Source: Companilactobacillus bobalius (GTDB lineage: Bacteria; Bacillota; Bacilli; Lactobacillales; Lactobacillaceae). Taken from it: a stretch of DNA of 5,369 bases. Location: assembly GCF_009764355.1 (NCBI RefSeq), contig NZ_LNUA01000062.1, positions 1-5,369 on the forward strand, read 5' to 3'. Each line of letters starts with the position of its first letter. Position 1 is the first letter of the stretch. Under the pieces are notes generated by a model. The model ran no database searches and was not told the DNA's origin. It worked only from the letters and a program-made list of their open reading frames with translations. The translations under genes and the position numbers were made by a program. Shown piece by piece: positions 1-5,285 of this stretch.

Positions 1-37
1 ATTGCGCTCGAGAAATATTGCTTGGATAATCTGGCAT
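1..37 (-). CDS. IS5-family transposase OrfA, first 12 codons only
   Basis: An ATG at 35-37 on the minus strand begins [12 protein letters not shown], identical to the start of OrfA in the complete copy at 4107. A GAGGAG ribosome binding site (minus strand, 44-49) sits six bases before it. The rest of the gene is outside the window. It should encode the N-terminal part of a DDE transposase that is completed by frameshifting into orfB. Confidence 0.85.
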   Translation of the reverse strand, partial: MPDYPSNISRAQ

Positions 38-81
38 GACAAACTCCTCAGTCGGTTTTCCACAATTCTACCAGATTCAGC

Positions 82-98
82 AGATACTAGACAGGTTC
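82..98 (-). repeat. Terminal inverted repeat of the left IS5-family copy
   Basis: These 17 bases are AGATACTAGACAGGTTC on the plus strand, identical to the right terminal repeat at 4889-4905 and the exact reverse complement of the left one at 4046-4062. The junction to the MFS gene follows directly and is marked by TTA at 99-101. Confidence 0.9.
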
Positions 99-842
99 TT
101 AGACGTACTTGGGGCCATCATTGGGATTTGTATTTTAACGTGGGTTCAAATTCCTAACAATGAAAAAATTGATCAGCCAATGCATGTGCTCCACAACACC
201 CGCTTGGGGATCAAACAACTTACGAACAACAAGGGCTTGTGGTACATTACGTTGATCGGCGCCGTCTTCACACTAACCTACATGCCTGCTGCCAGCATGT
301 ATCCACTCATGACCATGAAATACTTTCAGGGAACCGTTAGTCAGGCTGGCTTAATTGAAGCCATTTATTCAACTGGCATGCTAATCGGCGGCACTATCAT
401 TGGCCTCTTTGGTAAGTGGCAGGACCGGATGAAGCCCGTAATCATCGCGTTTTTCCTGGTTGGCATTCCAACCGGTATTAGCGGCATTTTGCCAAGTAAC
501 CAAACCGGATTTTTATGGTTCGCAGCTTTAAACATCATTGAAGGAATTGCGACCCCATTTTTTACAACGCTTTTAATGGCAATGATTCAACAAAGTTATC
601 CAGCAGAAGAGTTAGGGCGGATTCTAGGCGTTTTGAATTCTTTGTTGAATCTAGGTGAACCAATTGGCTTAATTTTTGCCGGTCCCCTAGCTGATGTGAT
701 TGGCATTGAACGCCTATTTGTGATTGCAGGAATCGGTGCTGCCATTTGCGGGGTGGTCGCGGTGTTAATGCCAATTACCAGGCAATATGACATTAGGCTG
801 CATCAAAAATTGGCGAAATTAACTGAGCAACCAGATAAGTAA
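99..842 (+). pseudogene. MFS efflux-type transporter, C-terminal half, truncated by IS5-family element
   Basis: The reading frame enters from the IS end; the first native codons are LDVLGAIIGI from base 99, leaving 247 native residues. An ATG at 36 is in frame but lies antisense inside the IS and has no ribosome binding site, so it is not a credible start. The remaining protein shows about seven hydrophobic segments and the central-loop pattern before the second bundle. It contains the loop 8-9 motif GKWQDRMKP and a late PIGLIFAGPLADVIG segment. These are typical of the major facilitator superfamily, most like the MFS_3 group of macrolide or enterobactin-type exporters. Family members run to about 400 residues, so the first five or so membrane segments and the start are missing. 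The substrate is unknown. It converges on copB, from which a shared terminator separates it. It should be inactive unless the missing half has been replaced upstream. Confidence 0.85.
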
Positions 843-855
843 TTAACATGATGAT

Positions 856-905
856 CAAAAAGAGGAGAAAGACCAGACTACCAGCTGATCTTTCTCCTCT
901 TTTTG
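856..905. terminator. Strong bidirectional rho-independent terminator
   Basis: A perfect 16-bp inverted repeat (857-872 against 889-904) encloses a 16-base loop. One extra C-G pair at 856/905 extends it. The arm starts with A5 and ends with T5, so it can end transcription from the MFS fragment on plus and from copB on minus. Confidence 0.92.
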
Positions 906-916
906 TCATCACTTAA

Positions 917-3142
917 TTACACGTTTTTAATCTTTTCACCAGTCAATCCCATCGCATTAATTGCCACGATAATTGTCGACATCGCCATGACCACAGCACC
1001 AACGGCTGGGTCTAGAATGATTCCAATAAATGACAACACACCGGCAGCGAGTGGAATTGCGACAATATTGTAGCCTGCTCCCCACCAGAGATTTTGAACC
1101 ATTTTCCGATTTGTGATTTTAGCCAAATCAAGAAAATGTAAAATATCGCTGGGTTCTGATTTAACCAACACAACATCAGCGGAATCAATGGCAACATCGG
1201 TTCCGGCACCAATTGCAATTCCAATATCGGCCGCGGCAAGACTTGGTGCGTCATTTACGCCGTCACCAACCATGATGACGTGATTGCCCTTTGCTTGATA
1301 ATCAGCAATAATCTTTTGCTTATCATCTGGTAATAGGCCTGCATGGAATTCAGTCAATCCTAGTAAGTTAGCAACGTGTTCCGCGGCTTTTGGATTATCG
1401 CCAGTGAGCATTACGGGGGTAATTCCTCGCCTCTGAAGACCACTAATTAATTCCTTAGCACCCGCTTTGATGGTGTCGCCTTCAGCAACCATTCCTTGAA
1501 CTTGGGTGCCCTGCAATAGGAAGCTGACGGAATTACCCTTAGCAGCCCATTTATCAGCAGCGGCCTCGTCAAACCTGATCCCTTGCTTCGTTAAATAGTT
1601 ACCATTAACAATCGTATAGTCAGTGCCATCAACATTACCGGAAATACCAACGCCCGGAATATTTTGAGACTTTTCAGCCGCAACGACTTCAATGTCCTTC
1701 GCTTGGGCTTCAGTAATGATTGCTTGGGCCAGCGGATGAGTCGAATTATTTTCAAGGGCGGCCAGTCGGCTTAATAACGTTGTTTCGTCAATCCCATCAT
1801 TTGGAATCAATGCATTCACCGTAAATTTACCTTCTGTTAACGTGCCAGTTTTATCCAAGAGAACGTGGCTAACATGTTGACTTGCTTCAATGGCTTGGCG
1901 ATTTCGAACTAATAGCCCATTTTGAGCGCCAATCGTAGTAGAACGAGAAACCACTAATGGAATCGCTAATCCTAATGCATGCGGGCAAGCAATCACGAAG
2001 ACGGTCACCATGATCGTCATTGCAGTCGCCAATCCCTGGGGTAACCAGGCAAAGAAAGCAATAATCCCAACACCAAATGCCGCGTAAAATAGATACTTGG
2101 CAACTAAATCAGCTTTATCTTCTGCTTTAGATTTAGTTTGCTGGGCATTTTGAACCATTTTCATTACTTGAGAAAGATAGCCGGAGTCACCAGTACCACT
2201 AATTTTAACCGTTAGCGTCCCGTTATTGTTGGTTGCACCACCAATGACCTTATCGCCAACGTTCTTGGTAACGGCAGCAGATTCACCGGTTACCAGTGCT
2301 TCATTCACGGTCGACTCCCCAGCCGTAATAACACCATCGGCTGGAATACTCTCACCTGAACGCACTTGGAAAGCTTGACCAACTTTTAAATCAGATACTG
2401 GCACTTCTTTTGTTTCACCATTATCTGTAACTAGATGGGCCGTCTTAGGCAACAGGGCCGCCATCTTTTGTAAGGCATCCCCAGCCCCCATCAATGCATT
2501 CATTTCAATCCAGTGTCCTAGAAGCATAATTAAAATCAGGGTTGCAAGTTCGAACGAAAAATCCATTACATGATTTGCCGGGTTCAAGAAGTTGTTGGCA
2601 ATAAATGCGTACAAACTGTAGAAATACGAAACGGAAATTCCAAGGGTTACTAGCGTCATCATTTCAGGAGATTTATCCTGAATTTCCGCTTTAGCCCCCT
2701 TTAAAAATGGCATTCCGCCATAAAAGTAAAGTGCTGTATCAAACAAAACGATGATAATGCCAACAATTAGCGGTGAACTGAAACTAAGGATGGAAACGTT
2801 TAAACCCATGATTGGTGCTAACAGTAAAACTGGAATCGCTAAGACAACGGAGACCCAAAATTTAACTTTCAAATTCCCCATATGCATCATTGAGCCACCG
2901 TGCATCATCATGTCGGTCCCAGCCATATCCATATCACCGTGATTCATCCCACTCATATTCATAGTTTCGTGATTCATATTCATTTGGCTGTGATCCATGT
3001 TCATTTGATTATGATCCGTTTCGGTCATATCGTGATCCATTTTCATGTCATCATGATCCATATGACTCATATTTGATTCATTATTTTCCATATTCTTAGC
3101 ACTCATGTTTTTCATGTTCATCTGGTCCTCTTTATTTGCCAT
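917..3142 (-). CDS. copB: CopB-type copper-exporting P1B ATPase (CPH motif)
   Basis: This 741-residue membrane pump uses ATP to move copper, and possibly silver, out of the cytoplasm. Residues 1-90 form a hydrophilic tail with 25 Met and 9 His in place of a CxxC metal-binding domain. Membrane segments follow from about residue 92. The actuator motif TGES is at 285-288 and the metal-site motif CPH at 386-388. The phosphorylation motif DKTGT begins at the acceptor D430. The P1B-specific HP dipeptide is at 469-470, TGDN at 580-583 and GDGVND at 626-631. In the last two membrane segments, NLWWGAGYN (684-692) and MST (721-723) fit the CopB (P1B-3) type; CopA (P1B-1) enzymes carry CPC. The chosen ATG follows a G-rich AGGGGGGG site about nine bases upstream. 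A second ATG at residue 8 follows AGAGGA and is a possible alternative. All catalytic motifs are intact, so it should be functional. It lies downstream of copY on the same strand, as in enterococcal and lactobacillar cop operons. The Cu(I) versus Cu(II) preference cannot be read from the sequence. Confidence 0.96.
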   Translation of the reverse strand: MANKEDQMNMKNMSAKNMENNESNMSHMDHDDMKMDHDMTETDHNQMNMDHSQMNMNHETMNMSGMNHGDMDMAGTDMMMHGGSMMHMGNLKVKFWVSVVLAIPVLLLAPIMGLNVSILSFSSPLIVGIIIVLFDTALYFYGGMPFLKGAKAEIQDKSPEMMTLVTLGISVSYFYSLYAFIANNFLNPANHVMDFSFELATLILIMLLGHWIEMNALMGAGDALQKMAALLPKTAHLVTDNGETKEVPVSDLKVGQAFQVRSGESIPADGVITAGESTVNEALVTGESAAVTKNVGDKVIGGATNNNGTLTVKISGTGDSGYLSQVMKMVQNAQQTKSKAEDKADLVAKYLFYAAFGVGIIAFFAWLPQGLATAMTIMVTVFVIACPHALGLAIPLVVSRSTTIGAQNGLLVRNRQAIEASQHVSHVLLDKTGTLTEGKFTVNALIPNDGIDETTLLSRLAALENNSTHPLAQAIITEAQAKDIEVVAAEKSQNIPGVGISGNVDGTDYTIVNGNYLTKQGIRFDEAAADKWAAKGNSVSFLLQGTQVQGMVAEGDTIKAGAKELISGLQRRGITPVMLTGDNPKAAEHVANLLGLTEFHAGLLPDDKQKIIADYQAKGNHVIMVGDGVNDAPSLAAADIGIAIGAGTDVAIDSADVVLVKSEPSDILHFLDLAKITNRKMVQNLWWGAGYNIVAIPLAAGVLSFIGIILDPAVGAVVMAMSTIIVAINAMGLTGEKIKNV
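2924..3058 (-). repeat. copB: Tandem 21-bp coding repeat in copB: heptad [DN]HxxMxM
   Basis: Residues 29-35, 43-49, 50-56, 57-63 and 67-73 of CopB each match Asp/Asn-His-x-x-Met-x-Met. Residues 36-42 are a degenerate copy that keeps only DHxM. Five of the six units run without a break, and the last is set off by three residues. The unit presents His and Met at fixed spacing, as in other extracytoplasmic or N-terminal copper-binding tails. A copper-binding role is inferred from composition. Confidence 0.85.
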
Positions 3143-3150
3143 GATTATCG

Positions 3151-3159
3151 ACCCCCCCT
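3151..3159 (-). promoter_or_regulatory. Ribosome binding site of copB
   Basis: Read on minus this is AGGGGGGGT, nine bases before the ATG at 3140-3142. The run of seven G is unusual and could be prone to slippage during replication. It supports the start at residue 1 over the internal ATG at residue 8. Confidence 0.65.
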
Positions 3160-3169
3160 AAAAATAAGT

Positions 3170-3280
3170 GTGCGTAGCAAAGCGGTTAGAAGCCGGAATA
3201 TAAGTTCCTTGTATGGAAATCCCCGGGCTCGGGATTTTTCCACCAGGTTCTTATATTTAGGCTTCTGCTTTGCGGAGCAC
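3170..3280 (-). other. Large imperfect hairpin in the copY-copB spacer
   Basis: A 111-base inverted repeat lies in the 252-bp spacer between copY and copB. Paired arms from outside in are 3170-3173 with 3277-3280, 3177-3183 (GCAAAGC) with 3267-3273, 3188-3194 (AGAAGCC) with 3260-3266, and 3197-3204 (AATATAAG) with 3250-3257. The innermost stem is 3215-3223 with 3231-3241, closing on a short GC-rich loop. Small bulges separate the stems. If copY and copB are co-transcribed, this structure sits in the mRNA just before the copB ribosome binding site. It could set transcript stability, act as an attenuator, or be a small repeat element. No tail of T follows it on the copB strand, so a simple terminator is unlikely. 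I do not recognise it as a named RNA family. Confidence 0.7.
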
Positions 3281-3335
3281 CATGCCACTATATGAATGAG
3301 AATTACGACAAAAATTCATAAGTTTCCGCCATCAG

Positions 3336-3355
3336 AAATCCCAGATTCTGGATTT
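3336..3355. other. Short hairpin related to the core of the large hairpin
   Basis: AAATCC at 3336-3341 pairs with GGATTT at 3350-3355, and CAG/CTG inside can pair with one bulged C. The sequence resembles the innermost stem of the large hairpin (3216-3239): both run GAAATCCC, a short variable part, then GGATTTTT. On plus it ends in T5, like a weak terminator, but no plus-strand gene precedes it. The rest of the spacer (3281-3335 and 3356-3394) shows nothing I recognise. Confidence 0.5.
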
Positions 3356-3394
3356 TTGTGCAGCAATCCTAAAAGTAAACAGAACACCACAGTC

Positions 3395-3826
3395 TTAACA
3401 CGTTTGATCACCTGGCAAGCAGTTACACTGAACTTCCTCGGGCGCTGTTTTGGCCTTTTCAGCTAGAATCGCCTGTAAGTTCGCAATATCCGCCCGTGAG
3501 AGTTCCCTTGACTGAATAACGCCGGCAATTGTTGAACCAGCCCGCATCGCACACATATGGTCAAACAAATCATCTGCCGCTGCCGCCATTGATTCCTTCT
3601 CGCCAACAACCGGCTTATACGTGAATGGTCGACTGCCGCCATGCTGCGCAACCGCCTGTTTTTGAATCAACCTGTGAAGTAGCGTTTTGGTTGTTGAAGC
3701 TGACCAGCCTTCTAATTCGTTCATAGCATCGATTAGTTCACGACTAGTCGCATGTCCCATTGTCCAAATTGCTCTCATAACCATCCATTCAGAATCGGTG
3801 ATGGTTACATTCTTTGCATCCTTCAA
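3395..3826 (-). CDS. copY: CopY/CopR copper-responsive repressor (BlaI/MecI/CopY family)
   Basis: This 143-residue cytoplasmic repressor should bind the cop box upstream and leave it when copper displaces zinc from its C-terminal cysteines. The winged-helix DNA-binding domain spans about residues 8-72: ITDSEWMVMRAIW opens it, WSASTTKTLLHRLIQK (41-56) is the recognition region, and SRPFTYKPVV closes the wing. The C-terminal half forms the dimer domain. The tail carries C134, C136 and C143 (CNCLPGDQTC) and then stops. The classical CopY tail is CxCx4-5CxC, so the last cysteine is absent and the spacing differs. The start is TTG: a GGAGG site sits seven bases before it, and the nearby ATG at 3838-3840 is out of frame. 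The length is near the usual 140-150 residues. It lies 252 bp ahead of copB on the same strand, supporting a copper role. Zinc or copper response with this tail is inferred. Confidence 0.92.
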   Translation of the reverse strand: MKDAKNVTITDSEWMVMRAIWTMGHATSRELIDAMNELEGWSASTTKTLLHRLIQKQAVAQHGGSRPFTYKPVVGEKESMAAAADDLFDHMCAMRAGSTIAGVIQSRELSRADIANLQAILAEKAKTAPEEVQCNCLPGDQTC

Positions 3827-3833
3827 TTGGCTT

Positions 3834-3838
3834 CCTCC
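3834..3838 (-). promoter_or_regulatory. Ribosome binding site that fixes the TTG start of copY
   Basis: GGAGG on the minus strand is followed by seven bases and then TTG at 3824-3826. The spacing is ideal, and no in-frame ATG is better placed, so translation most likely starts at TTG. Confidence 0.8.
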
Positions 3839-3884
3839 ATTAATTGAATTCTAAGTTTACGTTTGCAGCCTCTTAACACTTATT

Positions 3885-3913
3885 AGTTTACAACTGTAGT
3901 CACAATAATGCAA
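3885..3913 (-). promoter_or_regulatory. Predicted promoter of the copY-copB operon
   Basis: On minus, TTGCAT (3908-3913) as -35 is followed by exactly 17 bases and TAAACT (3885-3890) as -10. The cop box covers the end of the spacer and the first two bases of the -10, so a bound repressor would block RNA polymerase. The predicted leader to the copY start is about 50 bases. Confidence 0.65.
3889..3898. promoter_or_regulatory. cop box, CopY operator
   Basis: TACAACTGTA matches the CopY operator consensus TACANNTGTA perfectly. Enterococcal cop operons usually have two boxes; only this clear one is seen here, and none lies directly before copB. A weak look-alike, TACGTTTGCA (3858-3867), has changed core bases. 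Confidence 0.85.
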
Positions 3914-3940
3914 CCTTTCTGCCAGAAAATACCATGACAT

Positions 3941-3971
3941 TAAAAAAACGCCTAGATAATATTCCAGGCGT
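3941..3971 (-). terminator. Rho-independent terminator, minus strand
   Basis: ACGCCT (3948-3953) pairs with AGGCGT (3966-3971), and on minus the stem is followed by seven T (3942-3948). It would end a minus-strand transcript coming from higher coordinates and so insulate the cop promoter. The gene it once served appears to have been lost at the IS junction at 4045. Confidence 0.75.
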
Positions 3972-4045
3972 GGTTTGATACGATATGTTAAATTAATGAT
4001 CTGGGAATTTTTGGTTTTCTTGTTAGTATGGTGAAATGCCTCTTA

Positions 4046-4062
4046 GAACCTGTCTAGTATCT
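4046..4062 (+). repeat. Left terminal inverted repeat of the IS5-family element
   Basis: The 17-base end GAACCTGTCTAGTATCT is the exact complement of the right end. It is preceded by TTA (4043-4045). Confidence 0.92.
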
Positions 4063-4070
4063 GCTGAATC

Positions 4071-4079
4071 TGGTAGAAT
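4071..4079 (+). promoter_or_regulatory. Possible extended -10 of the transposase promoter
   Basis: TGGTAGAAT fits the extended -10 pattern TGnTATAAT with one mismatch and lies 27 bases before the orfA start. The -35 region would fall in the terminal repeat (near 4050-4056) and is weak, so transposase binding could compete with RNA polymerase there. Confidence 0.4.
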
Positions 4080-4106
4080 TGTGGAAAACCGACTGAGGAG
4101 TTTGTC

Positions 4107-4427
4107 ATGCCAGATTATCCAAGCAATATTTCTCGAGCGCAATTTGCGTTAATACAACCTGATTTAGAAAACTTCCGCAAGCATACAAGACCGCGTCGTT
4201 ATGATCTTTATGACGTATTCAATGCCATCCTTTACTCGCTTACTACAGGGTGTCAATGGCGTGAATTACCGCACGATTTCCCGGAATGGCACACTGTCTA
4301 CCACTATTACGATATGTGGCGAGATAAACCAGACCCGACAGCCGATTCACTATTAGAAAGTCTTTTAAAAAAACTGTTGCTTACTATCGCTTTGCACAGG
4401 GCCGATCGGCCCGAACGTCGTTTGTGA
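4107..4427 (+). CDS. IS5-family transposase OrfA (DUF4096-type N-terminal part)
   Basis: This 106-residue product starts [20 protein letters not shown] and contains [14 protein letters not shown] and [21 protein letters not shown], the conserved N-terminal region of IS5-family transposases. GAGGAG at 4095-4100 lies six bases before the ATG. The frame continues past the slippery run at 4364-4373 for 18 more codons, which are unlike the family. The functional product should therefore be the OrfAB fusion made by -1 frameshifting. OrfA alone has no DDE residues and may regulate transposition. Confidence 0.9.
   Translation: MPDYPSNISRAQFALIQPDLENFRKHTRPRRYDLYDVFNAILYSLTTGCQWRELPHDFPEWHTVYHYYDMWRDKPDPTADSLLESLLKKLLLTIALHRADRPERRL
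4364..4373 (+). other. Programmed -1 frameshift site joining orfA and orfB
   Basis: The run TTTAAAAAAA is read by orfA as TTA AAA AAA. It contains two canonical heptamers, T TTA AAA (4364-4370) and A AAA AAA (4367-4373). Slipping back one base enters a frame that reads [19 protein letters not shown] straight into the DDE domain without a stop. Confidence 0.8.
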
Positions 4428-4897
4428 TTGTTGATGCTCAAAGTGTTAAAACCACTGATTTAACGAAAAATAGTGGCTACGATGGCGGCAAAAAGATTTC
4501 AGGGATTAAGCGTCATATGGCGGTTGATATTAATGGTTTACCACAAGCCGTTCTCGTGACACGAGCTAATGTATCAGATCGTTCAGGTGCATTGGCTATG
4601 TTTATTAGTTTGGCTAGCCAAAATTTATAGCTGGTTCAGCATGTCATGGTTGATGGTGGCTACACTGGCAATGACTTTGCGGATCAGGTGAAGCTCATTT
4701 TGAATGCTAAGACGACGGTAGTTAAACGCAACGAGTTGCATATGTTCACGGTGTTACCGCAACGATGGATCGTTGAACGTTCATGGAGTTGGCTAGACAA
4801 ATGTCGGCGACTTTGGAAAAACTGTGAACGTGCCCTTAACAGCAGTCTTCAAATGGTTGTATTGGCCTTCCTGAAGATAGTTCTTAAAAGATACTAG
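4364..4897 (+). pseudogene. IS5-family transposase OrfB, catalytic part, broken by an in-frame TAG
   Basis: In the -1 frame the sequence encodes the DDE_Tnp_1 catalytic domain. [12 protein letters not shown] carries the first Asp, VDGGYTG the second, and WIVERSWSWLDKCRRL the Glu in the family signature. TAG at 4628-4630 follows SQNL, and the same frame resumes with LVQHVMVDGGYTG. A single base change, for example from CAG or AAG, would explain it. The stop falls between the first and second catalytic residues, so the truncated product cannot be active. The natural stop at 4895-4897 lies inside the right terminal repeat. Without the nonsense codon, OrfAB would have 263 residues, normal for the group. 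GTG at 4424 is the first in-frame start if orfB is read alone, but no convincing ribosome binding site precedes it. Confidence 0.88.
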
Positions 4898-4905
4898 ACA
4901 GGTTC
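4889..4905 (+). repeat. Right terminal inverted repeat of the IS5-family element
   Basis: AGATACTAGACAGGTTC is the exact complement of the left end. It contains the orfB stop codon and is followed by TTA (4906-4908). Confidence 0.92.
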
Positions 4906-4907
4906 TT

Positions 4908-5198
4908 AGTAGCTAGTTTAAATTCGTGAGCAATCATTCCTGGTGACCAGCTTAGACGTAAATGGTTGAGAATTTTTTGCTTTAACTCATCGCTCAGCTT
5001 AGTTTTCCGACCACATCGTGATCGCTTGTATTCGGCATCTGTTTGTGCTAATTCAGCCTGATAAGGTTGACATCGAGATAATTCATAAGAAATTGTTGAC
5101 GGTGATCGGTTCAGCCGAACGCCCATTTGGATATTGGACAGCCCTAGTTCACAAAAGGTTTCGATTTTAATTCGTTCGGAATAGGTTATACTAGACAA
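4908..5198 (-). pseudogene. IS30-family transposase, N-terminal 97 residues
   Basis: The product opens MSSITYSERIKIETFCELGL and continues with SNIQMGVRLNRSPSTISYEL, the helix-turn-helix (HTH_38) that IS30 transposases use to bind their ends, at about residues 6-42. SWSPGMIAHEFKLAT (about 83-97) is the second conserved block of the family. At residue 97 the frame runs into the IS5-family element and gains a few foreign codons (to 4884) before a stop. The integrase-type catalytic domain of this family, usually 300-350 residues in total, is absent. The start is TTG (5196-5198) with AGGAG eight bases upstream. It must be inactive as a transposase, though a DNA-binding fragment could be made. Confidence 0.88.
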
Positions 5199-5259
5199 AA
5201 GATCAGCTCCTAAAAGATGGGTTTGTGGTAAACACCATTTTAAAGGAAGCTGATCTTTT
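5197..5259 (-). promoter_or_regulatory. Hairpin that hides the ribosome binding site of the IS30 transposase
   Basis: AAAAGATCAGCT (5197-5208) is perfectly complementary to 5248-5259. CCT/AGG, TAAAA/TTTTA and GTTT/AAAC pairs extend the stem inward. The AGGAG site (5207-5211) and part of the TTG codon lie in one arm. Only transcripts starting outside the element would carry both arms, which fits the known IS strategy of blocking transposase synthesis from read-through RNA. That role is inferred. Confidence 0.65.
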
Positions 5260-5262
5260 TTG

Positions 5263-5279
5263 TCCGAACAGCGTTCGGA
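5263..5279. repeat. Short perfect palindrome near the IS30-family end
   Basis: TCCGAAC and GTTCGGA flank a three-base centre. It lies just inside the probable element end and could be part of the transposase binding site. No function is proven. Confidence 0.5.
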
Positions 5280-5285
5280 TTAATT

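Larger units (their letters stand above)
1..98 (-). mobile_element. IS5-family (ISL2-like) insertion sequence, partial: transposase-start end only
   Basis: These 98 bases are the exact reverse complement of 4046-4143, the left end of the complete element further right, with no mismatch. The terminal repeat lies at 82-98 and the element continues leftwards out of the window. The sequence just outside its end, TTA at 99-101, fits the TNA target of the IS1031/ISL2 group of the IS5 family. The transposase would be read on the minus strand, away from the MFS fragment. Whether this copy is full length or active cannot be seen here. Confidence 0.93.
4046..4905 (+). mobile_element. Complete 860-bp IS5-family (ISL2-like) insertion sequence
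   Basis: Perfect 17-bp terminal inverted repeats, GAACCTGTCTAGTATCT at 4046-4062 and its complement at 4889-4905, bound the element. TTA occurs directly outside both ends (4043-4045 and 4906-4908), fitting the 3-bp TNA duplication of the IS1031/ISL2 group. Two overlapping frames joined by a -1 frameshift site encode a DDE transposase of 263 residues if read through. An in-frame TAG at 4628 breaks orfB, so this copy probably cannot move by itself. The group assignment is from length, target and frame layout and would need an ISfinder comparison. Confidence 0.93.

Noticed and set aside
36..98. ATG at 36 as the start of the MFS gene
   Set aside because: The first 21 codons are antisense to the IS end and have no ribosome binding site. 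The family similarity begins only after the junction.
562..793. Two minus-strand open frames inside the MFS fragment
   Set aside because: They lie antisense to a clear membrane protein, have unlikely composition and match no family I know.
1012..1254. Minus-strand open frame inside copB
   Set aside because: It overlaps copB on the same strand in another frame, and the copB frame has all ATPase motifs.
2751..2942. Plus-strand open frame opposite copB
   Set aside because: It is antisense to the membrane start and metal-binding tail of copB and has no ribosome binding site.
2924..3058. CRISPR-like regular repeats
   Set aside because: The 21-bp periodicity is coding, imperfect and without spacers; it reflects the heptad His/Met repeat.
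3160..3394. A separate promoter or second cop box for copB
   Set aside because: Only a weak TATAGT near 3289-3294 on minus with a poor -35 was found, and no TACANNTGTA, so co-transcription with copY is more likely.
917..3394. A copper chaperone (copZ) or a second pump (copA) in the spacers
   Set aside because: No open frame with a CxxC heavy-metal-binding domain is present in the window.
3463..3651. Minus-strand open frame inside copY
   Set aside because: It is a shadow of the winged-helix repressor in another frame.
3850..3870. Second cop box TACGTTTGCA
   Set aside because: Two core bases differ from TACANNTGTA and the half sites do not form the required inverted repeat.
881..5260. Shared AGCTGATCTTT in the 856-905 terminator and the IS30 hairpin as a dispersed repeat
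   Set aside because: The shared stretch is short, the surrounding sequences differ, and T-rich stem ends recur by chance.
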